Shown piece after piece: positions 33,608 through 45,643 of a DNA stretch of 64,000 bases; positions within the stretch are counted from its first letter, which is position 1; the number at the start of each line of letters is the position of its first letter. The stretch is from Acarospora socialis (Eukaryota > Ascomycota > Lecanoromycetes > Acarosporales > Acarosporaceae). The notes under the pieces are model-generated. The model was not told where the DNA came from and did no database searches. It saw only the letters and a list, made by a program, of their open reading frames with translations. Where the stretch lies: contig JAMYGW020000008.1 of the NCBI GenBank assembly GCA_025617375.2, forward strand, positions 1,612,001-1,676,000, in the 5' to 3' direction. Made by a program: the position numbers and the translations under genes.

Positions 33608-35242
33608 ATGGTATCGTCACTAGAGGTGTTACAAGGCCTTGGAAGTCATGTGTTTGTCAAACCAGCGAAGAAGATACATGAGGAACGGGATGTTTCTGCG
33701 TTTCTTGGGTCGAAAGCTTACAGGGATATCACCACTTTCATAACGCAGCTCAATCGCGCAATGGTCCCCACGGTCAAGTTGGGGGACACAGCGGTGCAAA
33801 GGAACATCCAAGTGTGGGAGCTTGACTCCGCAATAGTCACTTACTCAGATACGGTGCAGAGCCTAAGAGAGCTTCTGGGCAGATTAGATGCCATGATCGA
33901 AGAAGCTCCGCCGGATACGGGACCACGAAGGTTTGGCAATGCCAGCTTCCGGAAGTGGTACTCCATTATGGAGACCAGGATATCGGAATTGCTGAGAGCG
34001 TATCTCCCTTCGAATCTACTGGCCGGTGGTGGGAACCCATCTGACGGTGTAGATGCAAATGTTGAGCTGAAAGAATATCTGCTTGGCAGTTTCGGAAGTC
34101 CGCAGCGTCTTGATTACGGCACTGGTCACGAGCTCAGTTTCCTCGCGTTCATTGCGTGTATGTGGAAGCTGGGTGGGTTTGAACGAACAACGGAAGGATC
34201 TGAGGAGCGAGGAATTGTACTCGGCATTATCGAGCCGTATGTATATAGCAATCATCGCGAACATGTACCGTATTGTTATCTGATTCTTGGGTGTTCGTAT
34301 GCAGATATCTGCAGCTGGTCCGCCGCTTGATCATGACCTACACTCTCGAACCTGCCGGTTCTCATGGTGTATGGGGTCTAGATGACCATTCGTTCGTTCC
34401 ATACATCTTTGGGTCGGCGCAATATGCACCCGCCATATCTGATGGCGACCAACTACCGGCAGAGGGATCTCATGCCAACGCTCCCAATCCTGCTGACGTA
34501 GCCAAGAGCAACGTCGTGCAGCGGGAGCGAAAGCGCAACATGTACTTTTCAGCCGTAGGGTTTATTTATGATGTGAAGAAAGGACCATTCTGGGAGCACA
34601 GCCCCATTCTGTTTGACATCTCTGGCATCAGAGCTGGATGGGCCAAGATAAACAAGGTATGAGGAATTCCTCTAAAAGGTGTTTAGGGTTCGAACTAATG
34701 ATGTTTTTTCTACGAAGGGTATGATTAAAATGTACAATGCAGAAGTCTTATCGAAATTCCCGGTTGTGCAGCACTTCCCATTCGGCTCTCTATTGAGTTG
34801 GGAGCACGACCCAGACGCCGTATTCTCCACTATCCCTGTGCCTCCAACGCTTCCCCCTCACGGTGTCGCTCTTGGTGACACTCTAAGTCACACCGCGTTA
34901 CCGAGAGTGCCGATTGGAGAGTCAATGGCACCCCCAATAGCAAGCTCATCGGAAATGTCACTGACCGGAGCAACGGGCACGACGGCTCCGTGGGCGAAAC
35001 CATCACTGGGATCGATGGCTCGACCACTACGCCAGGCAGCAAGTGGTGATATCACACTTCCGAGGGATAGGTATCGACCGGCAGTGCCATCGCAACAGCC
35101 AGCCCGAGAAGCCTCAGCAACACAAGCGCCGTGGGTCAGTGGTGATACCTCCAGAAGATCACAGAAAGACGAACTGCCAACAAGGGCACCTTGGGCGAGA
35201 CCGGTAGGGCGTGAATCTGCCTCGAAGCAGCCTGAGGTTTAG
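33608..35242 (+). CDS. RRD1: PP2A phosphatase activator (PTPA), peptidyl-prolyl isomerase RRD1
   Basis: Activator of type 2A protein phosphatases; it acts with ATP/Mg on PP2A-like catalytic subunits and has prolyl isomerase activity. Exons 33608-34236, 34305-34656 and 34718-35242 give 501 aa. Family blocks are clear: [20 protein letters not shown], the conserved WELDSA region, [19 protein letters not shown], and, right across the first splice, [20 protein letters not shown] followed by [19 protein letters not shown]. The C-terminal 130 residues are Pro/Ser-rich, a tail common in filamentous fungal RRD1 but absent from RRD2. That length supports RRD1 rather than RRD2. Confidence 0.95.
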
Positions 35243-35724
35243 ACGTGTACTACACCCGGGTCAAATATTTCACTGGTATAAATGAACGAACGTCGAGGAT
35301 TCTGAGGCTTAAGGCGTCTGGTAAACATCTAGAGGAGTTAAGGATCTTGTTTTGCGCTCAAAAACTATACCTATGTTACCAGCACTTGTATCCCGGGTAG
35401 TCGGGGCCATCAATGTCAACTTATGGGTTGAGAACATGGTGTTAACATTCAACGAAGCTATAATCTCACAACTACAGTCATTCCGTACGTATATAACATT
35501 GCAATTTCCAATGACAATATGTCTGTCATTTGAGTAGTGATTCAGTGATAGAAGTGCTATGGAGGTTCTTGGCGTCTTGGCAACTCCCCTCACATTCAAT
35601 GTCAACAACGTGATTTAAGAAGTTGGACAAACCAGTATATGAGTACTTCAACGACTCCTGAATCGATCCAGAACTTTGAATAAAGTATCATCTCCCATAT
35701 CATCAGGTCTTGGCTATTGGCAGT
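35243..35724. other. Intergenic, nothing seen
   Basis: 482 bp between two plus-strand genes. A minus-strand frame at 35309-35608 has no domain and looks random. Confidence 0.5.
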
Positions 35725-36491
35725 ATGCCTGGAGTTCGTAAGTTTCACCTTATGGTTGTTCGCGGTGTTCTCTCTCCGTCTTTCATCAATAGTCCCCACG
35801 TCGGTGCTGGAAGGTGCTCTGCAAACACTAACGGTAGCACTCACACAATAGCACCCGATGCGCTTGCACAAGTCAAGAAGGCCTTCAAAGGCATGATGAG
35901 GCGTAGAAAGCAGAATGCTCCGGAGAAGTCTGCCGCTACGCCTACGTCTTCGTCGTCAACAAACCAAGCACATACTACGACTACGGAGCAGGTTCAGGCA
36001 TCTCCCGTTGCTGGTGAGATACGACGGCATCGTTGTCCTCTTGTTGATTAAACATATCGCGCTGACGAGTTGATTGTTTAGCCGCCGCTCCATCTACCAC
36101 CACTGCAACGCCTGTAGCGCTTGAGGCTCCTCCACCCAGCGAAACCCACAATGCAACGCAAGATGTCGCGAAAGCTGTCCACGCTGAGCCAACTGTTCCC
36201 GAGTCTCAGACTTTCAGTACAGCAAAGCTTGGGGGTGCTCAAACGATAGATCCTCATCCAACAAGCCAAGCTGCACCCGTCTTATCCGCCACATCTGGCC
36301 CACTAGAACACGACCCAGCTTCAGGGTATTTAGAGATAGTTGACGCTTCCAACACTGCTCACACTCCACATAGTGAACACGAGGCTATCGAAGATCCGCC
36401 TTTTGCTACGCCTATGGAGGCACCAGAGTCAGCCAACTTTGGACACGTTGCGCATGCAGCCACTGCCGAGAAAGAGACAAAGACGACATGA
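35725..36491 (+). CDS. Small conserved fungal protein, basic N-terminus and disordered tail
   Basis: Three exons (35725-35737, 35852-36013, 36082-36491) give 194 aa. The first coding exon is only 13 nt (MPGV plus one base); the donor is C|GTAAGT and the acceptor ACAATAG. The product starts MPGVPPDALAQVKKAFKGMM followed by RRRKQ, an amphipathic basic helix that could bind membrane or nucleic acid. The rest is Ala/Pro/Thr-rich and disordered with acidic patches, ending EKETKTT. The open frame without splicing begins with a TTG, so the spliced model is preferred. I recall similar N-termini in other Pezizomycotina but know no function. Confidence 0.7.
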
Positions 36492-37177
36492 GTCCACATG
36501 CACTCTCTAAGTGGGATGTGCCTTATATCAACAACTTTGAGTGGGCATCTCTCCTAAGCACTGCCATTCGCAATACCTCACGTCATTGCTCGGTCATGAA
36601 GAATTAGGTACATGGTACCGGAGGAACTCCAGCAGGTGGACTCTTCCTCTCTACTCACCTGTTCAATATGTGGTCGACTGCCTTTCGGGCCTTTCTGAAG
36701 CTTCTCATAAGTATCACTTTCACATCTCCTTGCTGGATACCCAACAATGCTCCCTCCAAGTATGTTAAAAGCAATCATCATCATAACATCGAAACCACCA
36801 GTCAAATAGCCTCACAACAGGCTTGCTTACACAGTTTCTAGTTCGTATTCGTACCGTATTTAACACCTGTGAATAACATTAATAGCTGCCTACTTACTGA
36901 CGCCTAGAGCTAAGTGAGTAGTGAATACTACATAGCTTGCGAGAGTGAAGAATGGATCAAAGCCGCCACCAAGACAAGTTTCCCGCCACGAAGTCTAGCC
37001 CGGAGCATATCCAACATGACGAGGGACTCCTTCTCCTGTCCCTTCCACGACTCGATCCATCAACTTCGCACTGAAACTCGAGACCCCTTTGCCGCTCCGA
37101 TGGTTGCTAGTGCTTGATTCGGTACACCTTCGCTCTGTACTCGCTCAAGTTCGCGCACGCATCTTCATCGAATCATT
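36492..37177. other. Intergenic between convergent genes, nothing seen
   Basis: About 0.7 kb with no convincing ORF, repeat or RNA gene. Confidence 0.5.
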
Positions 37178-38192
37178 TCAGAGCTCCATTTCGCCATCCT
37201 CAACTTCCAGCCTTGACCATCGACGTGGTGCTCGTCGAAGATGGGTAGGCGATAGTTGATCCGAGGGCGATTGGACCATCTCATCCGCGAGTTCGTCGAG
37301 GTGATTCAGCACAGCGTCACTCATGGTGTCGTCGCCGTCGCCATCCGAGTCTTCGATCTTGATAGGTCTGGTGAGTGTGCCATCAGCCGCAGGGGACTGC
37401 GCTCGAGTCTTTCCTTTTCCGGCAGTAGCCTCTGGTCTACCCGTGGTGAATAAAGTACTTATGCGGTCAAAGATTACGGTCAACTTACGATAGCATGTCT
37501 TCCGACCCGAATTCGCCATTTCCACTTATCCACTGCTTCTGCACCTGCGTCCTTTCTACATGTCTCTTACTTGCTGCTCTCCGCCTTGCATGTCGAGCTG
37601 CACGCAAACCCTCAGGACTATCGGGGCCGGGTGGCGGTTTCCACCAGTCGTATGACGTGGCGTGTTGTTTAAGGAATTCTGTTATTTTTTCGTTTTTGGT
37701 AATGTTTCCTAAACATGTCTTCATGGAACTAATATTGAATTGCGCTTTGAATTGGGCGTTAAGCGAATCCAATATAGTCGTCTTCCGATGTCCGAGTTCG
37801 TACCTCCATAGCATGAACGCTCTCATTTCATCATTGTATCTTCGCGCCCTACGTCGGCCTTCGTTTTTGCTGGCAGGGGTGTTCGGAGCAGCAGAGCCTT
37901 GTGTAGTACACCATTCATACTGCTTTGCTCTGTTTAGAAGAAGCGTCTCACGCTGTAGGTTACGACGTATCCACGAGATCGTTTCTTCTAATGTAAAGAT
38001 GTTTTCCTTGAGTGAGAACGCGTCATTGAGAAGGGTGAGAATGTCTGCAGAAACTGCTCCCTGGTCAACATGGTGGATGATGAAAGAGAACTGCTCCTCT
38101 GTCAATGAAGATTCGTGAGCAAAGACAGTATCGAGGTGCTTGTGGAGGTGATGTGACGTTGCCGTGGGCCCAGAGGCTATGTCGTCAGTCAT
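37178..38192 (-). CDS. Hypothetical protein, helical, possibly DNA-associated
   Basis: Exons 37489-38192 and 37178-37436 joined by a 52-bp intron (GTAAGT donor) give 320 aa. The longer frame starts with TTG, so I use the ATG at 38192-38190. Visible parts: a helical N-terminus (LTEEQFSFIIHHVDQGAV), a basic central block (EGRRRARRYNDEMRAFMLWR) and a helix-turn-helix-like stretch (ILDSLNAQFKAQFNISSMKT) followed by a basic region (AARHARRRAASKRHVERTQV). The C-terminus has acidic runs (EDSDGDGDD). The layout recalls fungal proteins with Clr5- or HTH-like segments, but I cannot assign a family. Confidence 0.68.
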
Positions 38193-38881
38193 CTTGGAAG
38201 ATACGGACAATATGTTGTTGGAAAGGGATGATATCGTTGTGCGTGTGACGCTGTTTATATCTTGCTACCATACCTGCAGTGAATCATCACCATAACACAT
38301 CTTCGGCTATAAATCCTTTGATTCATCGCAAAGGAATCGTCTAGGAAACAGGTCTGAGTTAACACAGTCTCTGGGAAATGACCCACAGCTATTCACCATG
38401 TTAACACTGAGCCGACTCTTCAATCACTCACTGATTCAGGGTTGAAGGGTGCTTTCTCTTATGGGAGGTTCTTGCTCGTTGGAGAGAGCTCTCAGGACTG
38501 CTGTCTGGACTATTTATCAGGGCATGGTGTCACACAAGATCAGCAAGAAGAAGTTCTACAGCTATTTTCTGAACGGTCAGCTCACCACAACGGCTTCATT
38601 TGAAGGGCATCAGGATTTATCATGTTACATACATGTGTTGATGTAGAATAGGGTTTTCTTTTTAGAACCAAATGAGCAATGAGATGTACCTTATGAAAAC
38701 AGCTGTGAAACCTTGCATCTGAAAAGTAGTGTTGTCAGATTTCACCCCCTGACTTACCCGGCGGAGCTTTTTCGGAGGTTCTGCGTAGTTGGTCTTACGC
38801 GCCAGCTGTACTACATAGCCCAGGGTGGTATACACTGCCTCTATGGAATACGCAAGGAAAGGCAGTTCGCAGCTACCAGGT
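38193..38881. other. Divergent intergenic region, nothing seen
   Basis: About 0.7 kb between divergently transcribed genes. Frames here are short and without domains. Confidence 0.5.
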
Positions 38882-40871
38882 ATGAGGACAAGTCTCCGCG
38901 CTCTACGCCCATGCTTTAGGTCGCGGCCGCAAGGGCTGGGTGCTGGTGTTGTTCGGGACTGCTGCCGGCGTTCATACGCTTCTGTTTCTGCCGCAGATTT
39001 GCGATTCGGGCAACCGGTCCATGAGACACATCCCCACATACTCGGGGCAGGAGAACGTAAGTGCGAGACTAACTGGAGCGTTCATACTCTTCGTTAACGG
39101 ATCTCTAGTCACGCCTGGCATAACCGCACTCGAGTATGCGCACCGTCGGTCCAAGCTTGCCTCGAAACTTCCTGACAGAGGCATTGCGGTAATTGCTGCC
39201 TCGGACATCAAATATCGATCTGGGGCTGTCTTCTACGACTTTCATCAGGACTCAAACTTCTTCTACTTGACAGGCATGGTTGCTCTTTGCGAATTCTCTG
39301 TCTGAGGGCTAAAAGAATACGTAGGCTTCAACGAGCCACAAGCGTTGGCCATCATAGGTATATATAATACACCTCGCCGTGCAACGGGATGCTCACACTG
39401 CGTTAGAGAAGACAGGACAGAACGACGATCACCGTTTCCATCTCTACGTCCGGCCGATAGACGCTAAAGCAGCACAATGGGACGGGGCACGCTCGGGAAC
39501 ACAGGCGGCGCTGGACGTCTTCAACGCTGACGAGGTTGGTAGAGGACAAACTCCGAGCATTCCCAGGGCTTATAGTGGCTTTAGTCCGGAGATGTGAATA
39601 AGTTACAGAAGATACTCCCTTCGATTGTGGGAGATGCTACGGAGATCTACACGGACATACCAACCAAGGACCCGACGACAACAGCGTTCAGTCGCTTCTT
39701 TTCAGGCGTATCGACGAAGCCTGAGAGCTTTGCCAGGATGCTTGAAAGTCGCAAGGTCAAACCTCTCAGGCCCCTCATCAATGATCTGCGTGTCTTCAAG
39801 AGTCAAGCGGAGATTGCCAACATGAGGAAAGCTGGGAGAGCATCTGGGAGAGCCTTTACGGAGGCAATGCGGCAGACATGGACAAAAGAGAAGGACTTGG
39901 CAGCCTTCTTGGATTATCAGTTTAAATTGAAAGGCTGTGACTGCTCGGCTTATGTACCAGTTATTGCTGGTGGGGAGGTAAGTCCCTTTACTCCTCGATT
40001 ATCAGGAAACGTCTAACTATCAAAGAATGCGCTTAGCATCCACTACGTTCGGAATGACGATGTGCTGCAGTAAGCTTGACCCTAGTTTGTAAAGGATAGA
40101 CTAACCAACGAGTAGAGAAGGACAACTTGTCCTTGTAGATGCTGGTGGAGTCAGATTATACTTGCGTTCCGTACCTGCTACAGGGCGCTGACTTGACGTA
40201 TTAGGAATATGACGGGTACATCACCGATATCACCAGATGCTGGCCAGTCAGCGGCAAGTTCTCAGGACCCCAGAAAGACCTTTATGAAGCCATACTCAGG
40301 GTTCAACGAAGCTGCGTTGCCCTCTGCAGAGAGAATGCGAATGTGTCACTGGACAAGCTCCATTCCATAGCTGAGGATGGGTTGAGAGAGCAGCTGAAGC
40401 AACTAGGGTTTGACGTTTCTGGAACGGTTAGAATTCAAACCAATTTCCTATTCGAGAAGCTGTGGTGGTGACTAAGGGATTGGATAGGCTCTTGATGCGC
40501 TGTTTCCACACCACCTAGGGCATTACATAGGGCTCGATGTTCACGACTGCCCAGGCTACCCACGGAGGGATAGCCTGAAAACGGGACAGTGTGTGACTAT
40601 TGAACCGTAAGAGTCACCTGAGTATTCACATGAACTTTCTAACACCTAGTGTGTATAGTGGTCTCTATATTCCAAACGAGGAACGTTGGCCCGAACATTT
40701 CAGAGGGATTGGCATCAGAATCGAGGACAGCGTTTGCGTGCAGGAAGACGGGCCGTTGGTTTTGACTACAGAAGCTGTGAAAGAAGTGAGACTATTTTAT
40801 TAACAAGCTGAAATTAGGCCCCTTTACTGACAAGTTTATAGGTTGTTGATATCGAAGCATTGGCTGGTTGA
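38882..40871 (+). CDS. ICP55: Mitochondrial intermediate-cleaving peptidase, Xaa-Pro aminopeptidase type
   Basis: M24B metallopeptidase that trims one N-terminal residue from imported mitochondrial proteins. Eleven exons sum to 1470 nt, 489 aa (starts 38882, 39109, 39325, 39407, 39585, 40026, 40116, 40205, 40488, 40659, 40842). The basic start MRTSLRALRPCFRSRPQ is a targeting peptide. The N domain includes TPGITALEYAHRRSKLASKL and GAVFYDFHQDSNFFYLTG. The catalytic pita-bread fold has dinuclear-metal ligands: LVDAGG..YITDITR (two Asp), HHLGHYIGLDVHD (His), TIEPGLYIP and IRIEDS (two Glu). Intron 2 (39274-39324) uses a GC donor. Several exons are tiny (33, 44, 34 and 30 nt). Confidence 0.93.
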
Positions 40872-41530
40872 AGAGCACAGTACGGCGAGGCTCTAGACCA
40901 GTGGTTGTCCTATACGCTGGATGTAAATAGCATTGTATGATATATGCAATGGGATTATTTCTGCGTTTCATGTAGAGGGTGATCCGGATGCTGTATGACT
41001 ACTTGAGAGAGCGGGCAAAAAATGAAAAAGCGTTCGCGATCATAGGACTTATGGTAGTTAGTAGGGCATTGTATTTCAATATCAACACTGTATCACCAGA
41101 ACCACTTATTTCATACAAAGACTTTGGAATAATTCAGCACCTGCCAAATTGACTTTCAATGGCTTTCGTCATAGTTTCGGTAGACATGGACCGCCTGGTC
41201 TTGTTGTTGCTGTTGCTCGATGGAGGAAGATCCGATCCACTACGCGCTAAAATGGTCGTCTCGCCAATGAGCAACAAACAACGTCTGCAATTCCCAAGCT
41301 CGTCTTCAATCACACAACCGCCCCATCAACAATCCCAGGAGCTGACACACCTACATTCTTTCTCGTGTTTGTTTGAGTCCAATTCAGGTATCCATTTGTT
41401 CTTGCACTCGAATATGTCCTTCTTATAAGTCTTATCCACAAGTCAGACGTGTAAATACGTCGCGTGCGGGCCTCCCACCAGTGCCCCTCTATCTTTGGCA
41501 TGAGCCTATATCATTCCCAATATCCTCCGT
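40872..41530. other. Intergenic, nothing seen
   Basis: About 0.66 kb, 3' of ICP55 and upstream of DBF4. No gene-like ORF. Confidence 0.5.
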
Positions 41531-43714
41531 ATGGCAGCAGTGTCTATTCCTCCTTCACCTCAGACATTTTCTATGATGTCGAGTCGGAGGATCCCTTTAG
41601 CTCACGTCCCCAATGCCGCCAACTCGCCATTCCGAGCCGTGGCTGCGGCCGCTTCGAAACGGTCACGGTCCCATAGCAGCGTCCAGCGTGAGCTACCATA
41701 TGGTCAACCGCCCCCAGCAAAGAAGCAGATGATCGAGAGAGATGACTCGAGCCTTCGAACCCCTCCTCGGAGACCACCTCTGCCTGACCCCGAGGGCAAA
41801 CTGTTCGCTCGAAAACCCACGGCCGCCGTTCCAACAGCGTTTGCAAGGCGACTAGTTGCGGCCAAGGAAGCCCGGGAACAGCAACAAAATGCTGCGAGGC
41901 ATGACAGGGTTGTCATCGAGAACCTTGAGCACATCAGGCAGTGGCGGAAGCACTATCGCAAGGTCTTTCCACAATACGTCTTCTACTTTGAAAGTATCCC
42001 AGACGACATCCGCTACAAGTTATCGAAACAGATTGCCAGTCTTAGCGCGGTAAGTCACAGGCTCCACGGAAGAAGCTACATAACGTACTGAACCATTCAC
42101 GTAACAGAGGGAAGAAAAGTTCTTTTCCAAAACCGTCACTCATGTTGTCACTACCCGGCCACTGCCTCTGGACGATGTCGCTACAAAACCTACAGCATCA
42201 ATGGGCCCCGCTTCGACATCTATTTCGCAGACCGCTGATCAGCCTCGCATCATCACCCCGTCCGTATTGGAGAAGTCAGCCGACGAACCCCATGCCCAAG
42301 GATCCACCTTTCCACCAAGATCGAAATTCACCTTCGAGTCGCACCCCATTAGAGTTACCGAAACAACGCACGCACATCCCGTTGCCGAGACACGCAAGCA
42401 TGTGGGCAATGTGGATATCTTGCTGCGGGCCAAAGAAATGGGCATGAAGATATGGGCTCTCGAGAAGACTCAACGTATTTTAGCTACGATGTTTGATACA
42501 GACGATGCTATACAAAATCATGGGCTCAACATCCACGGCAATACTGGGACTGCTAACAAAGCGGATCTCTCAACCTTACTCCAAAAAGAACGTCTCACTG
42601 GACCTTCTGACCGTGACTCAGCAGTGGCTGCAATGGAGCTTGTTCCATTCAGGGGGCCATACATCTACATTCACGACATGGATGAGGTAACCAAACCGAT
42701 CATGGTCAGGGAATATCAAAAAGTGTCACACCGAGAGGACGGCGAGTGGCCTCAATTTCGAAGCACAACCAACGGGAAGTGCCCCTTCGTCGAGGATCTG
42801 GCTGGTATTAAGGCTGAATTGGCTCAGGAGCGAGCCAAGGAACGCCAGATGTTGGCAAAGAGGGAAAGGGAATCTCAAAGCGCACCACGTACAAGAGCCG
42901 TTACCACCGCAGAAGCGACGGGGACCCAAGACCGCAAGGTGGAAAACCAGGACCGACCGCTGACCCAAAGTCAAGGCAACTTGAATAGAATCAGCAAGCC
43001 GGAGGAAAAACTGACGGACGGGCTCTTTGAGATACCAAAGATGGTTCCGGCCAAGAGGGGTAGTCCAGGAAAGACTTTGAAAGGCATGCCTACCGCATTT
43101 AGTAGGCCAGGTTTGTATGCCGGAGGTGAACCGGTTGCTTCAGGTGTACAGCCGTCAAATATCACGTCGGCAATACGATCCCAGATGATTTCATCCACGG
43201 CGGCAGCGCCGGGAGCGAAGGCTGGTACTAGCAAAGAGGTACACGAGCTAAAAAGAAAAGTACTCGAGAAGAATACCGGCCCTTCCATCAGTAGCATCTA
43301 CCAGCCTCGAGTGACTGAAATCGCAGAAGTGGCCAACAAACCAAAAAACATATCTGCACTCGGTGCGGCGCATTTGAAAGTGCGAGCGATGATTGGTCAC
43401 ATCAATGAAGAATACCAACCATCGGACGAGGAAATGAATCCTAAACAGCCGGAGAATCGAAGAAAGCCCAACGCTGCCGGAAAAAGGAAGGTCGAAAAGA
43501 GAACTCCCAAGCCAGGGTACTGCGAGAACTGCCAAGAGAAATTCGAAGATTTTGAGCATGTAAGGAAACCCGCTACACTCTCTTGGTGTCGCATGCTGAT
43601 CTGTCATAGCACACCGCTGCTCGCAAGCACCGCAAGTTCGCATTGAATAATGAGAACTGGGCCGAATTAGATGATCTACTGAAGGACCTTGCCCGACCGT
43701 TGCGAGAGGAGTAA
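41531..43714 (+). CDS. DBF4: Regulatory subunit of Cdc7 kinase, DBF4/Dfp1 family (NimO-like)
   Basis: Activates Cdc7 to form DDK, which phosphorylates MCM to fire replication origins in the nucleus. Exons 41531-42049, 42108-43559 and 43610-43714 give 691 aa. Motif N (BRCT-like) spans the first intron: FPQYVFYFESIPDDIRYKLS, then FFSKTVTHVVTTRPLP. Motif M is PFRGPYIYIHDMDEVTKPIM, the Cdc7-binding region. Motif C is the Dbf4 zinc finger, GYCENCQEKFEDFEH-HTAARKHRKFA, with two Cys and His ligands, split by intron 2 at residue 657. The N-terminus is basic and disordered, as usual. All three family motifs are present, so the call is secure; the orthologue in Aspergillus is NimO. Confidence 0.95.
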
Positions 43715-44378
43715 CTCGATGCAGTCTACCTGGTATCTAGAATTGAGGTCCACCAACCAACATTGACACCTATTACTTGCCTCACACCGGTCACATCAAT
43801 TCGATACAATCCTTGCCTGTCTGAATCTGCGTGGCTGTACTCATACGCTTGCATCATCTGGCACTACCGTGTGCCTGTAGATACACTTGCTTTTCCTGTC
43901 CTGCGCTGGCATCCCCACTAAACTCTGCTAATGCGACAGATGTTGTAGAGCTTCTTTTCTTTGCAGATTTCTGGAAGAGACGTTCGCAGTGAAATAAAAC
44001 GTGGGATGGCGTTGCATTTCTCACCCCTCAGGGCTTCATGCGGTGATATGCTTTCCCCTGTTTACTAGCTGGCATCGCTGCATTCTGGGCGCAAGGCATG
44101 TTAGGAATTTATGAACTTAATCCATCGTAGATTCAGCATTGCCGTCTTACTTCCTGAAATACATGTCCCACAACCTGGGTATAGTACCATAGTACATCCC
44201 TTACCCTATGCTCTTACCGCAAAGCCTACGCGCTATTGAACCACCTCGCCACGAATATAGAAACGACCAGTAACCACCCCAACCACATACGCTTGTCCAC
44301 CCCCCTCCCCCAACAGCACACCTCCAATCAATTGCGAACCCAATCTGCTATCACCAGCCCACTCCGCCAGACCCTCAA
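43715..44378. other. Intergenic, nothing seen
   Basis: About 0.66 kb between two plus-strand genes; Pro-coding C-rich sequence near the end belongs to the ATG12 leader. Confidence 0.5.
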
Positions 44379-45326
44379 ATGACCTCCACACCCTCCCCCT
44401 CCCCCTCTCCCTCCACCGCCTCCCCAACACCAATCCCAAACCCCATCCCCGACGCCGACAACCCAGCCGCCGACCTCCCCCTCACCATGTCCGCCTCCGT
44501 CCTCCTAACCTCCCTCCCGCGCGACGCCAAATCCGCCCTCTCGTCCGCCGCCGCCGCCGATGGCACTTTCGACCAGCGAAAAGGTAAAGTATCTATCTAT
44601 CTCTATCTCTATCCAACTCCGTCTCCTTTCGATCTCCCCCCTCCCCCTCTCCTCCCTCGTTCCACTGCCGTGTTTATATCCGTCAGTTTATGTCTCTCTA
44701 CCCTCCTCTCCTCCGCGTCCCTCACGTTCTCGCTCCCATCCCATCCCCTCCCTTCTGCCCCCTCCCCGCCCCAATATATCTCCGACCGCACGCACTGATA
44801 CCCGCAACGCGAACAGTAACGATCCGCTTCCAACCCATCGGCTCCGCCCCCATCCTGCGCACCAAAGTCTTCAAGATCAGCGCGAGCCAGCGGTTCGAGA
44901 CGGTCGTGGCGTTTCTGCGGAGGAGGTTGGATGCCGCTACTACTTCGGCCGGTACCGGTACGACTGCTGCTGCGGCGGGGGCTGGGGGTGGGGGTGGTGG
45001 TGGTGGTGGGGGGAGTGGAAAGGCTAGGGTTGGTGAGAGGGGGAATAGGGGGGAGAGCGTGTTTTGTTATGTTAATAGTTGCTTTGCGCCGGGGGGGGAT
45101 GAGGTTGTGGGGAATTTGTGGAGGGTGAGTTGTCGTGTGGCGATTTGTTTTTTTGGTTGGTTTGGGGTATGTGAGGGGGGTGGGGGAGGGAGAGCGAAGG
45201 GAGGTGGGGAAGAGAGGAGAGGAGAGGTTTGGGGATGACGGCTGACTTTGAGCTTTGTGGGTGTAGTGCTTCAAGACGGACGATCAGCTTATTGTTGCGT
45301 ATGCGATGACGCCGGCGTTTGGGTGA
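44379..45326 (+). CDS. ATG12: Ubiquitin-like autophagy protein Atg12
   Basis: Ubiquitin-like modifier conjugated to Atg5; the conjugate acts as E3 for Atg8 lipidation during autophagy. Exons 44379-44583, 44817-45124 and 45267-45326 give 190 aa. The C-terminus [18 protein letters not shown] with the terminal Gly needed for conjugation is diagnostic. [20 protein letters not shown] starts the ubiquitin fold. Two oddities: a Gly/Ser/Ala-rich insert with a run of ten Gly (about residues 118-127) inside the fold, and a 233-bp first intron with a CT-rich microsatellite, long for this genome. The antisense strand also has a long open frame, due to high GC; I do not call it. Confidence 0.95.
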
Positions 45327-45643
45327 GGGGAGGGGGCAAGCTTGGTTGATTTGCTCGGAGGTGAGTTGCATGTCCATCTTGTCTACGACTAGGGGCAGAA
45401 ATGGCGTTAAACTAGTACGGAATCTCATAGCCATCAAATCACACTCCTTCACGTAACAGAAACGCCTTGTAGGCCCGAGAACAACAATCATACGTACTCC
45501 CATAGTCACCGCATGCCCGACACGGTGAACGATGCCCATGCCAATCAGATGCAAACGGCCTCGCCCAAAAAGAGACGGTCCAGTCAGACCTCCCAAGCCA
45601 AGCCACACTAACGCCAAGAGAACGTTGCCCGTTGATCGCCGCT
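45327..45643. other. Intergenic between convergent genes, nothing seen
   Basis: 317 bp with the 3' ends of ATG12 and TCO89. Confidence 0.5.

Noticed and set aside
44609-45274. 221-codon antisense frame over ATG12
   Set aside because: Caused by C/T-rich intron and GC-rich coding sequence; the plus strand has a complete Atg12.
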